Positions 1 to 6,428 of a stretch of 8,848 nt of DNA are shown here, piece by piece. The notes under the pieces were generated by a model. The model saw nothing but the letters and a program-made list of their open reading frames with translations, was not told the DNA's origin and searched no databases. The DNA is from Alphaproteobacteria bacterium UBA4588. GTDB taxonomy: Bacteria; Pseudomonadota; Alphaproteobacteria; Puniceispirillales; Puniceispirillaceae. The DNA is taken from assembly GCA_002387605.1 (NCBI GenBank), contig DGJU01000078.1, positions 1-8,848 of the forward strand, read 5' to 3'. The translations under genes were made by a program, and so were the position numbers. Within the stretch, counting starts at the first letter, position 1. Each line of letters starts with the position of its first letter.

Positions 1-58
1 ACAACCTGACCTCGTAAAGGTAAGTATTTTAGGACTTATAGCCTTTTTTACAGCTGTA

Positions 59-1057
59 TTAAGCGCAACTAAAGCATAGCCGTGTCTGCTGATGATAGGG
101 CTTGTCTGGCGTGATTTCTATTGATGGAAAATGCGGCTGGTTTGGTGCATCGGGAAGGGCTTGTGCTTCAAGGCAGAGGCCAGAAAAAGGCGCGTAACGT
201 TTTCCATCATGTCCGATAAGCCCGTCTTTAATACCGTGTCCTGTATAGAATTGTAGGCCTGGCTGGTCACTCATCACAGTCATGCTAATACCAGAATAAT
301 TGCTTGTGAGGGTGGCGCGTTCACGCAGTATATTAGGCGCTTTACTTTTTTCATTACTCCAGCAAAAACAATGATCAATAGGGTTTTCTTCACCTGAAAT
401 AAGAGAACCTAAGCTTCGATTATTACGATAATCAAAGGCTGTATTGCTAACACTATAAATGCTGCCTGTAGGGATTTTTTCATCCGTTATTGGCAGGTAA
501 TGGCTTGCTTTGATCTGTAGGCTATGATGACGGAAATCATCTGTATCATCGAGACAAAAATAGGGATGGCTCGCAAGATTACAGAAACTTTTCTGGTCCG
601 CTTCAGCTGTTAGGCTAAGGATGAGTTCGGCTGTGTCTGTTACATGATAATGACAGGATAAGCGCATGGGCCCGGGAAATCCTAGATACCCATCAGGCAA
701 GCATAAGGTGAGCCGCACGCTTGCTTTGCTTTGTTCAGCAATAGACCAGACCAAGCGTCCCGTTCCCACTGCGCCGCCATGCAGCGTGTTCAGGTTATTT
801 TCGTTCTTCTCAAAACTGAGCATTTTGCCGTCAAGTGTCGCCATACCGCCGGCAATCCTATTGGCAACAGGACCTGCAATGGCCCCAAAATGACCGGAAC
901 ACATGTGATAATCTTTAGCGTCCGGAAACCCAAGCACAAGGCTGTAGGGTATATTGGCCAGTCTTAGCTCGCACAAACTTGCCCCGTAGGTAAGGATGCG
1001 GGCTTCTAATGTTTTGCTGCGGATTTTAGCTTCATGAAGGCTACTGGATTGATTCAT
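59..1057 (-). CDS. galM: Aldose 1-epimerase (galactose mutarotase family)
   Basis: A 332-residue protein of the aldose 1-epimerase family, which interconverts the alpha and beta anomers of hexoses such as galactose and glucose in the cytoplasm. The length is normal for GalM. Active-site elements appear in the usual order: NRI with Arg67, LHGG with His93, SHPYF with His164 (the expected catalytic acid), DH with Asp228, and CLEAQALPDAPNQP with Glu297 (the expected catalytic base). These spacings match the well-studied bacterial GalM enzymes. The start is supported by AGGAGG (1064-1069 read on the minus strand), 6 nt before the ATG. It is divergent from the GAF gene. No other galactose or sugar genes lie nearby, so the physiological sugar cannot be told; an orphan mutarotase-like enzyme acting on another aldose is possible. 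Family assignment is firm, substrate is not. Confidence 0.93.
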   Translation of the reverse strand: MNQSSSLHEAKIRSKTLEARILTYGASLCELRLANIPYSLVLGFPDAKDYHMCSGHFGAIAGPVANRIAGGMATLDGKMLSFEKNENNLNTLHGGAVGTGRLVWSIAEQSKASVRLTLCLPDGYLGFPGPMRLSCHYHVTDTAELILSLTAEADQKSFCNLASHPYFCLDDTDDFRHHSLQIKASHYLPITDEKIPTGSIYSVSNTAFDYRNNRSLGSLISGEENPIDHCFCWSNEKSKAPNILRERATLTSNYSGISMTVMSDQPGLQFYTGHGIKDGLIGHDGKRYAPFSGLCLEAQALPDAPNQPHFPSIEITPDKPYHQQTRLCFSCA

Positions 1058-1340
1058 TGAAAACCTCCTATGTCCGGAAACAAGTCTTTATTCTACCAAT
1101 ATGAACAGTTGTTATCGAAACAAAATTTTTCTCACTTGTTGTATAAAAATCTAATATCCAAGCGCCCTAATGCTAATTTAGCAGATTTGTGACAAATTTT
1201 TACCATTTAGTTGTTGATTTTATCGGAAATAGGGCGGAGCCTTATGCAGGTGTTTTTTTTCATGAGCTTAGGTGCTTGGTGGGCAACATTTTCCCCATTC
1301 TTCGGGCCTTCGCACGAAAGATGTAAGTAGGAGTGTTTTT

Positions 1341-2165
1341 ATGAGTAATGGTCTTGCCCCTCGTCCAGCTAATGAAGAGCGTCGTGTTCAGGCTGTTGTG
1401 AAAACAGGTCTTGTCGATTCTCCAAATCCTGATTTTTTCCAAGTTTATTGTGATTTAGCCAGAGATATCACAGGGTTTTCAATGGCTACTTTTAGTCTGT
1501 TTGATGGAGAAATGCAGTGCGGAATGGCAGCGACAGGCCGTGATGGCTGGGAGGCTGGTGGAAAGACGGAAAGAACCGAGACAAATCTTTGTTCCTATGT
1601 TTTGCTCGAGACAGAGCCATTAATATTTACAGATTCATGGGCCGAACCTGACTGGCAGTGGCTTCCAGTGATAAAAGCTAGAAAAGCGCCACGTGCGTAT
1701 GCTGGGTTTCCTGTTATTAACAAGGATAATTATGCCTTAGGTACCTTGTGTTTAATGAATATGGAACCAAAAACGTTGTCAAAAGAGCAGATTACGATGA
1801 TTAAAAAAATCACCCAAAATCTGGCTCACTTGCTTGATATTCAAACTGAGCAGAAAGAAATTACCTCCCATAAAATTCTCGATGCTTTAAAAGCTTTTCA
1901 AGCTTGTGATAGTTCTTTGACTATGAATGATTTCAAAACGTTTATTACTTTGTGCAGTGACATGCCTATTGCAGATACGCCCTCTGCAAGTCTTCTTCAA
2001 TCTAGTCTTGTTTTTAGAGGGGAGAGTGGTGCCTATTCTCTTAGTGCAGATGGTCGAACTTTGCAGGGAGACATGAAACTACAGGCAAAGGTTATGAAAA
2101 AATTCAAAATAGAGGGTGATGCGGCTGAAGCACTGCTTAACGAAATGTTAACGGAGGTATCATAA
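1341..2165 (+). CDS. GAF-domain protein with unrecognised C-terminal region
   Basis: A 274-residue soluble protein. Residues about 12-165 look like a GAF domain of the type that opens many bacterial sensor proteins: an RV..VV..GLVDSP lead-in, FSLFDGE near 51-57, then YAGFPV and LGTLCLMN near 120-140, followed by an LSKEQ helix. No kinase, GGDEF, EAL or HTH output domain follows; residues about 170-274 match nothing I recognise. The ligand is unknown; several cysteines (for example Cys60, Cys84, Cys137) are visible but I cannot assign a role. I chose the ATG at 1341 because TAGGAG lies about 7 nt upstream (1328-1333); an in-frame ATG 69 nt earlier has no such site and would add an unconvincing tail. 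The next gene begins 1 nt after the stop, so the two are probably co-translated. Composition is AT-rich (20 of 60 G+C in a hand count of 1801-1860). A sensory or regulatory role is inference. Confidence 0.85.
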   Translation: MSNGLAPRPANEERRVQAVVKTGLVDSPNPDFFQVYCDLARDITGFSMATFSLFDGEMQCGMAATGRDGWEAGGKTERTETNLCSYVLLETEPLIFTDSWAEPDWQWLPVIKARKAPRAYAGFPVINKDNYALGTLCLMNMEPKTLSKEQITMIKKITQNLAHLLDIQTEQKEITSHKILDALKAFQACDSSLTMNDFKTFITLCSDMPIADTPSASLLQSSLVFRGESGAYSLSADGRTLQGDMKLQAKVMKKFKIEGDAAEALLNEMLTEVS

Positions 2166-2166
2166 G

Positions 2167-2490
2167 ATGTATGCAAAAGTATATAATTTGAAATTTTCAG
2201 GAGTTTCGGAAGCAAAAATTGCTGCTACTTTTTGCTCGGATGCATTCGGCAAAAGAATTGTGTCCTGTAATATGAGATCTCTCAATATATCAATTGGGCA
2301 ATGTGGTAGCCTTACAATCCAAACAAAATTTGAAGAAAGTAAAGATTTGAAAGCCTTTGAGAGGCACGCAGTTGAGACGTTTGATGATTTACGCAAGACA
2401 ATGGCCTATCGCGAGAACCATTATTCTGGTGTCTATGTGTTTAATTTTGAAGCTGAAGCTACGGATACATCTCTTGCACTAAAGCACTAG
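2167..2490 (+). CDS. Small protein of unknown function coupled to the GAF gene
   Basis: A 107-residue protein I do not recognise. It has no signal peptide or membrane segment. By eye the pattern is strand (2-10), helix (14-28), two strands (31-37 and 47-55), amphipathic helix (58-78) and strand (86-94). This beta-alpha-beta-beta-alpha-beta order would suit a ferredoxin-like or dimeric alpha/beta-barrel fold, but no diagnostic motif supports a named family. A clear GGAGG (2153-2157), inside the end of the GAF gene, precedes the ATG by 9 nt, and only 1 nt separates the two genes, so co-expression with the GAF protein is very likely and a physical partnership plausible. It shares the AT-rich composition of its upstream neighbour. 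The function is open. Confidence 0.8.
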   Translation: MYAKVYNLKFSGVSEAKIAATFCSDAFGKRIVSCNMRSLNISIGQCGSLTIQTKFEESKDLKAFERHAVETFDDLRKTMAYRENHYSGVYVFNFEAEATDTSLALKH

Positions 2491-2504
2491 TGCCGCTCTT
2501 TTTT
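2476..2504 (+). terminator. Possible weak terminator after the GAF operon
   Basis: GCACT (2476-2480) can pair with AGTGC (2489-2493), and GCACTAGTGC (2484-2493) is itself a perfect palindrome. CGCTC and a run of six T (2499-2504) follow. The stem is short and a few bases separate it from the T run, so termination is plausible rather than shown. It overlaps the last codons of the upstream gene. Confidence 0.35.
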
Positions 2505-2615
2505 AGCGCCCGATAGGGGGCGATAACACACTGTTAAATTTTTGTTGACGTTCTTTTTCGCTTCTGTCCAAACTACGGCAGTTGGGTTTGTAATAGATTT
2601 CGTTAGGGATATGTT

Positions 2616-4172
2616 ATGGATGAGCTGATGGCCTCACAAACAGTGAAGCGGAGAAGTGGTGGACGGCTGGCGCGCCAGCAGGAACGCTCAAGACCTCTTG
2701 CTGCAGATGTAAAGCCCGTAAGGCCTGGCCTCATTGGCGGGCGCTACCAACCGCTAGCGCCGGAACAAGTAGCAGCGATTAGCGATACTGTTTTTCAAAT
2801 TCTTGAAGAAATTGGCCTATCTCAGGCGCCGCAATCCGGTATTGATTATATGGTTACTGCCGGGGCTATCTGCGGTGATGATGGCCGTGTTCGCTTTCCA
2901 CGTGCTCTGGTTGAAGATACAATCGCTACAGCGGCCCGCAATCTAACCCTTCATGCCCAAGACCCGGAGCATGACCTGTTATTATCAGGCGCGCGGGTGC
3001 ATTTTGGCACAGCAGGTGCTGCGGTTCATGTTGTTGATATTGATAATCACAGCTACCGCGAAAGTCATCTTAAAGACATTTATGATGCGGCACGTATTGT
3101 CCAGAATATGGATAATATTCATTTTTTTCAGAGGCCCATGGTAGCGCGCGATATACCAGACCCTGCTGATCTTGATTTGAATACGCTTTATGCTTGTATC
3201 AAGGGTACAACAAAACATGTTGGTACCAGTTTTACCGAAGCTCCTTTTATGGGTGCTGCTATTCGTATGCTTCATGATGTGGCAGGCGGCGAAGATAAAT
3301 GGCGGGCGCGCCCTTTTGTGTCTAACTCTAACTGTTTTGTTGTGCCGCCTTTGCGGTTTGCCACTGAAAGCTGTCTGGTTATGGAAGAGGCGGTAAAGGC
3401 AGGTATGCCAGTCTTATTGCTGTCAGCAGGGCAGGCAGGAGCAACAGCACCAGCGAGTATTGCAGGCGCTGTTGCACAAGCAGTTGCCGAAGTGCTTGCA
3501 GGTCTTGTCTATGTGAATGCCATGGTGCCGGGCTATCCAGCTATTTTAGGGACATGGCCGTTTGTCTCTGATTTGCGGACTGGCGCAATGACTGGCGGTT
3601 CTGGCGAGCAAGGTTTGTTAACAAGTGCCTGTGCACAGATGATCCGGCATTTTGACTTACCCGGCGGCGCTGCGTCCGGCATGGCAGATGCAAAGATGCC
3701 GGATGCACAATCAGGGTATGAGAAGGGCAGTACAGCTGTCATGGCGGGGCTATCAGGGCTTAATATGGTCTATGAAGCTGCTGGTATGCATGCCTCACTT
3801 CTCGGCTTCTGTCTTGAAAGTTTAGTGATTGATAATGATATGCTGGGCCAATGTTTGCGCTGCGTGCGCGGGATTGAAGTGACTGAAAATACGCTTGGCT
3901 TTGAGGTCATGAAAGATGTCTGTCTTGATGGGCCGGGGCATTATTTAGGCCATCAGCAAACCTTAAGCCTGATGCAGACAGAATATATCTACCCCGCTGT
4001 CAGTGACCGTTCTAGCCCCAAGGAATGGGAGGAAATCGGCAAACCTATTCTCACAGATGTTGCACAGAAGAGAGTGACTGAGATTTTGGAAAAATATCAT
4101 CCCGGCCATATCTCCCCATCTCTGGATGCTGAGCTGCGAAGTCGCTATAGAATTTTACTGGATGAAATCTAA
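2616..4172 (+). CDS. MttB-family (trimethylamine/betaine-type) methyltransferase, non-pyrrolysine
   Basis: A 518-residue protein of the trimethylamine methyltransferase (MttB) superfamily. Members form a TIM-barrel and move a methyl group from a quaternary or tertiary amine to a cobalamin carried by a partner corrinoid protein. Recognisable parts are a basic, probably disordered N-terminus (1-40), the GGRYQPL start of the family region at 41-47, GTAGAAVHVVDID (131-143), GTSFTEAP (203-210), AGQAGATAPAS (281-291), GTWPFVSDLRTGAMTGGSGEQ region (322-342), and MPDAQSGYEKG (361-371). Length matches the family. No in-frame TAG interrupts the gene, so it belongs to the large non-pyrrolysine branch, whose characterised members act on glycine betaine, proline betaine, carnitine or butyrobetaine; the substrate here is not readable. 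AGGGA (2605-2609) precedes the ATG by 6 nt. No corrinoid protein, reactivase or second methyltransferase is in the window, so partners must be elsewhere. Confidence 0.9.
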   Translation: MDELMASQTVKRRSGGRLARQQERSRPLAADVKPVRPGLIGGRYQPLAPEQVAAISDTVFQILEEIGLSQAPQSGIDYMVTAGAICGDDGRVRFPRALVEDTIATAARNLTLHAQDPEHDLLLSGARVHFGTAGAAVHVVDIDNHSYRESHLKDIYDAARIVQNMDNIHFFQRPMVARDIPDPADLDLNTLYACIKGTTKHVGTSFTEAPFMGAAIRMLHDVAGGEDKWRARPFVSNSNCFVVPPLRFATESCLVMEEAVKAGMPVLLLSAGQAGATAPASIAGAVAQAVAEVLAGLVYVNAMVPGYPAILGTWPFVSDLRTGAMTGGSGEQGLLTSACAQMIRHFDLPGGAASGMADAKMPDAQSGYEKGSTAVMAGLSGLNMVYEAAGMHASLLGFCLESLVIDNDMLGQCLRCVRGIEVTENTLGFEVMKDVCLDGPGHYLGHQQTLSLMQTEYIYPAVSDRSSPKEWEEIGKPILTDVAQKRVTEILEKYHPGHISPSLDAELRSRYRILLDEI

Positions 4173-4210
4173 TCCGGCCCAAAGGGTGTTTTGATGCTTT
4201 CTCTTTCGGG

Positions 4211-4238
4211 TTAGACAGGCTATATCCTTACCTATAGT
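4211..4238 (+). promoter_or_regulatory. Candidate promoter for the 32-residue membrane peptide
   Basis: TTAGAC (4211-4216) lies 16 nt before TATAGT (4233-4238), a good -10 match; shifting the -35 by one base gives TAGACA with 15-nt spacing. It lies 36 nt upstream of the small ORF and after the methyltransferase stop. Prediction from consensus only. Confidence 0.35.
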
Positions 4239-4273
4239 TTACCCAAACCTAACCCATTGGGGGGGATGATATC

Positions 4274-4372
4274 ATGAGTGAAACACTTGGTCTTTTTCTG
4301 GTAATCGGCTTTCCGCTGTTTCTTGTGATTGGCATCTGGGCTTTTGGTCGGTTTTCTCCAGAACCCAAATAG
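4274..4372 (+). CDS. 32-residue single-span membrane peptide
   Basis: A very short ORF encoding MSETLGLFLVIGF, then PLFLVIGIWAFGRF and SPEPK. Residues about 5-25 form one hydrophobic segment, with a short acidic N-terminus and a tail containing Arg, Glu and Lys; topology is uncertain. Support for its being real: a strong purine tract GGGGGGGA (4259-4266) 7 nt before the ATG, a candidate promoter just upstream, and hydrophobic, coherent content filling the gap between two genes. The last base of its TAG stop is immediately followed by the complement of the stop of the convergent Fe-S scaffold gene. I recognise no family; small subunits of respiratory oxidases look broadly like this, but nothing here links it to one. 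Confidence 0.6.
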   Translation: MSETLGLFLVIGFPLFLVIGIWAFGRFSPEPK

Positions 4373-4795
4373 CTATTTCAGCGTATCATCTGCCGGCGCT
4401 AGGTGACTGGCAGCAGAAAACGCTAATAACACACATTTATGCCGGTTTTTAATCGCTCTTACGGGGGATAGTGCATCTGCACCCTGAACAGGTGTATTTG
4501 TTCCGGGCTCTCTCAGCCAGTCAGCGATATCTGAGCCGGTGCTTATGAGATCATCGCAAGTCTTATCAAGTGCGATAGACGCCAGCAGGCCAGCCCCTGC
4601 CTCGCATAAGGCGCATCCCTTTACCGCAACAAAGACGTCTGTAATTACCACGCCAGATAGGGCCACGGACAGCGTAACACGGTCTCCGCAGACAGGATTA
4701 TTAAGAGTGGCTGTTAAATCAACATGCGATAGCGGGGTTGATGCGCGCGCTATCTTTGCAAGAGCCAGAAGCTTATCTTGATAAAGAGTATCCAT
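4373..4795 (-). CDS. SufU/IscU-type iron-sulfur cluster scaffold protein
   Basis: A 140-residue protein of the IscU/NifU N-terminal family, cytoplasmic factors that carry nascent Fe-S clusters or relay sulfur. The three signature cysteines are present: NNPVCGD with Cys36 and Asp38, VKGCALCEAGAGLL with Cys61, and RHKCVLLA with Cys121. The 60-residue gap between the second and third cysteines, and the R-x-K-C ending, resemble SufU (which carries an insertion) rather than classical IscU, where the gap is about 43. An extra Cys64 lies beside Cys61, and the usual small/serine stretch is AGAG. The ATG follows AGGGG (4801-4805 read on the minus strand) by 5 nt. No suf or isc genes adjoin it, so its place in cluster assembly is unknown; the 43-residue peptide gene lies 44 nt upstream in the same direction and may share its transcript. 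Confidence 0.87.
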   Translation of the reverse strand: MDTLYQDKLLALAKIARASTPLSHVDLTATLNNPVCGDRVTLSVALSGVVITDVFVAVKGCALCEAGAGLLASIALDKTCDDLISTGSDIADWLREPGTNTPVQGADALSPVRAIKNRHKCVLLAFSAASHLAPADDTLK

Positions 4796-4839
4796 GAAAC
4801 CCCTATCACTATCCGTTATGTGTCAGGATGAGGGGGCTT

Positions 4840-4971
4840 TTATGCGCCTGTTAGCAGAAGATAAAGCGCTGCAACGGCTACAATATAAGTCAGAATAACG
4901 GTCCAGTGGATAGAATGATATTCATTCTCTTCTGGAACGCCGGCTGGACGGTTTGTTGTATTTGCTGCCAT
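4840..4971 (-). CDS. 43-residue single-span membrane peptide
   Basis: A short ORF with a polar N-terminus (residues 1-21, containing Pro, Asn, Glu and His) and one hydrophobic span at about 23-41 ending LLLTGA, so it should be a tail-anchored or single-pass inner-membrane peptide. The frame is open further upstream (to 5028), but I chose the ATG at 4971 because GGGGA lies about 6 nt before it, whereas the upstream start has no such site and would overlap the predicted promoter. It sits between the nhaA terminator and the SufU-type gene, in the same orientation as both, 44 nt before the latter. No family is recognised. A role with the neighbouring scaffold gene is only a guess. Confidence 0.6.
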   Translation of the reverse strand: MAANTTNRPAGVPEENEYHSIHWTVILTYIVAVAALYLLLTGA

Positions 4972-4995
4972 TATATTCCCCGAAATTGTCGACGC

Positions 4996-5024
4996 ATTAA
5001 CATGCATCCTACGTCTACAGTCAT
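4996..5024 (-). promoter_or_regulatory. Candidate promoter for the 43-residue peptide and scaffold gene
   Basis: On the minus strand ATGACT (5024-5019) is followed after exactly 17 nt by GTTAAT (5001-4996); each hexamer matches the sigma-70 consensus at four of six positions. It starts right after the nhaA terminator and 25 nt before the peptide start codon, which is where a new promoter would be expected. Consensus-based only. Confidence 0.35.
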
Positions 5025-5069
5025 ACAAAACAAGCAGGCATCATGCAAGTCTCGTGCTGATGCCTGCTT
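5024..5069 (-). terminator. Rho-independent terminator of nhaA
   Basis: A perfect 12-bp inverted repeat, AAGCAGGCATCA (5032-5043) and TGATGCCTGCTT (5058-5069), can extend inward with GCA/TGC (5045-5047 and 5055-5057) around a 7-nt loop. Read on the minus strand the stem is followed by GTTTTGTA (5031-5024), a short U-rich run. It begins 8 nt after the nhaA stop codon, in the right orientation. Strongest hairpin in the window. Confidence 0.85.
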
Positions 5070-5076
5070 ATGTGTT

Positions 5077-6327
5077 TTATGTAATTTTCTTCACACCGAT
5101 GATTTTTGCCACAATCAGCGACAAGAATACCGCACCAAATGAGAAGAGGGCCCCCATCTTTGCTGCGTCCTGAACCTCGCCCGGGCCAAAGGCAACAGCC
5201 GAGATAAAGAGCGATACCGTAAAGCCAATCGCAGCCACAAAACCAATGATAACAAGGTCAATGAGGCGCATGCTTTGCGGCAGGCCAAGTCGCAGGATAA
5301 CCACAGCGATAAAGCCAAACAGGAAAATACCAAGCGGTTTACCAATGATAAGACCACCCAAGACAAGCCATGTTGCCTCACCTATCGATGAGAAGACAAC
5401 GCCGGCATTGGCAAAGCCAAACAGCATAAGGATAACTTCCACAGGCGCTTTGAGCGTATGTTCTGCTTGATTGAGCATATCACCATCATGGACCTCATCA
5501 TTGCCAAACAGGCTAAAGGCTGTGTCAGCATGAGGCAGGGCAGGCACAATGGGTAGCAGGCCAAGGGCTGGGTGAATGCCGGCTTCTTGGAACCCATACC
5601 AGCTTGCACAAGCAGCAATAATGTAAGGAAGTAGACCAAAGCGCGCCCGCACAGTTGATGATACAGGACGTGATTCATGGCCCTTATCAAGTATACGGGG
5701 GAGCTTGTTAAACAGAAACCAGACGCTAATCCCTGCACCAGCAGAGAGCAGGAGCCATTCCAGATTGAGGTCGCCTTGCGGATAGAAGACAGCAAGAATA
5801 ATCAGGCCTGCGGCATCATCAGCAATCGCAAGCAGTAGCAGAAACCCGACAGCAGGGTGCTTGGCACCAAAAATAATCCGGCCAACAAGGTATGAAAACG
5901 CAATATCTGTTGCTGTTGGAATGGCCCAGCCATTAGACAGAAGCGCAAATTTACCAACCATGGCAGCGCCGAGAAGGTAGACTGTAATAGGGCCAAACAT
6001 ACCGCCAGCTGTTGCAATCAGGGGGGTGAGGGCCTTTTTACCGCGAAGACTACCAGACTTCAGCGCCAAAGCTTCCCAGACTTCCTTGCCCGCAATAGCA
6101 AAAAACAGCGCCATTAACACATCATTGATTAAATAATGAAGGGTAAGCGTTCTGTGACCGTCATGCAGATGACCAACCGGAAAATGTTCAATCAGCACCA
6201 TATCAACAATATGATGATAACTAGCATAATCTATATTGGCCCATGCAAGCGCACCAAAGGCACCAACAACAAGTAAAATAGAGTATTCTTCGATAAATGA
6301 CCAAAGAGAATTTTTTGAGGATGACAT
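5077..6327 (-). CDS. nhaA: Na+/H+ antiporter NhaA
   Basis: A 416-residue inner-membrane antiporter that expels Na+ (or Li+) in exchange for protons, serving sodium tolerance and pH homeostasis. It is strongly hydrophobic with about a dozen spans. Signature parts are SNGWAIPTATDIAF with Asp141 and LAIADDAAG with Asp170-Asp171, corresponding to the E. coli ion-binding Asp133 and Asp163-Asp164. Lys330 in IIGKPLG matches E. coli Lys300, and FANAG is at about 305-309. The motif usually read GLEIKRE is GKEVWEA here (80-86), and of the E. coli Glu252-His253-His256 trio the last is Lys293. The loop at 38-64 is histidine-rich. I chose the ATG at 6327, with AGGGA about 8 nt upstream; an in-frame GTG 36 nt earlier lacks a ribosome site. 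It is divergent from the deacetylase gene. Confidence 0.95.
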   Translation of the reverse strand: MSSSKNSLWSFIEEYSILLVVGAFGALAWANIDYASYHHIVDMVLIEHFPVGHLHDGHRTLTLHYLINDVLMALFFAIAGKEVWEALALKSGSLRGKKALTPLIATAGGMFGPITVYLLGAAMVGKFALLSNGWAIPTATDIAFSYLVGRIIFGAKHPAVGFLLLLAIADDAAGLIILAVFYPQGDLNLEWLLLSAGAGISVWFLFNKLPRILDKGHESRPVSSTVRARFGLLPYIIAACASWYGFQEAGIHPALGLLPIVPALPHADTAFSLFGNDEVHDGDMLNQAEHTLKAPVEVILMLFGFANAGVVFSSIGEATWLVLGGLIIGKPLGIFLFGFIAVVILRLGLPQSMRLIDLVIIGFVAAIGFTVSLFISAVAFGPGEVQDAAKMGALFSFGAVFLSLIVAKIIGVKKIT

Positions 6328-6378
6328 ATGTTTCGTCCCTGACTTCCCAGATATAAGTTTCACTACTAGATAACACTT

Positions 6379-6393
6379 TAGAAACGTTTACTA
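6379..6393. promoter_or_regulatory. Palindrome in the nhaA/deacetylase divergent spacer
   Basis: AAACGTTT (6382-6389) is a perfect 8-bp palindrome flanked by TAG on the left and, after one extra base, CTA on the right. It lies midway between the two divergent start codons (6327 and 6429), a natural place for a regulator shared by both. The motif is short and AT-rich and may be chance. Confidence 0.2.
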
Positions 6394-6428
6394 TTCCCAA
6401 AATCTTAAATTGTGGGCATTTTTACAGC

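Noticed and set aside
1..58. Terminator of galM in the left edge
   Set aside because: Only weak short pairings are visible, and the window ends before any context can be judged.
1252..1260. Run of T before the GAF gene as a terminator
   Set aside because: No convincing stem precedes it.
1272..1340. In-frame upstream extension of the GAF protein
   Set aside because: No ribosome site precedes it, the added 23 residues do not look like part of the GAF region, and the ATG at 1341 has a good site.
2507..2522. CGCCC/GGGCG hairpin as a terminator
   Set aside because: It is followed by ATAACACAC with no T run on the plus strand, and the T run lies before it.
2545..2574. Promoter for the methyltransferase gene based on TTGACG (2545-2550)
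   Set aside because: The -35 is good, but no acceptable -10 lies 16-18 nt downstream (best is CAAACT, three of six).
2616..4172. Pyrrolysine-containing trimethylamine methyltransferase
   Set aside because: The frame is open with no internal TAG to its TAA stop, and no pyl genes are near.
5382..5795. 137-residue minus-strand open frame inside nhaA
   Set aside because: It is an out-of-frame shadow of nhaA with leucine-rich low-quality content and no ribosome site.
6328..6363. Longer NhaA starting at a GTG
   Set aside because: No ribosome site before the GTG, and the ATG at 6327 has AGGGA upstream and begins near the usual NhaA N-terminus.
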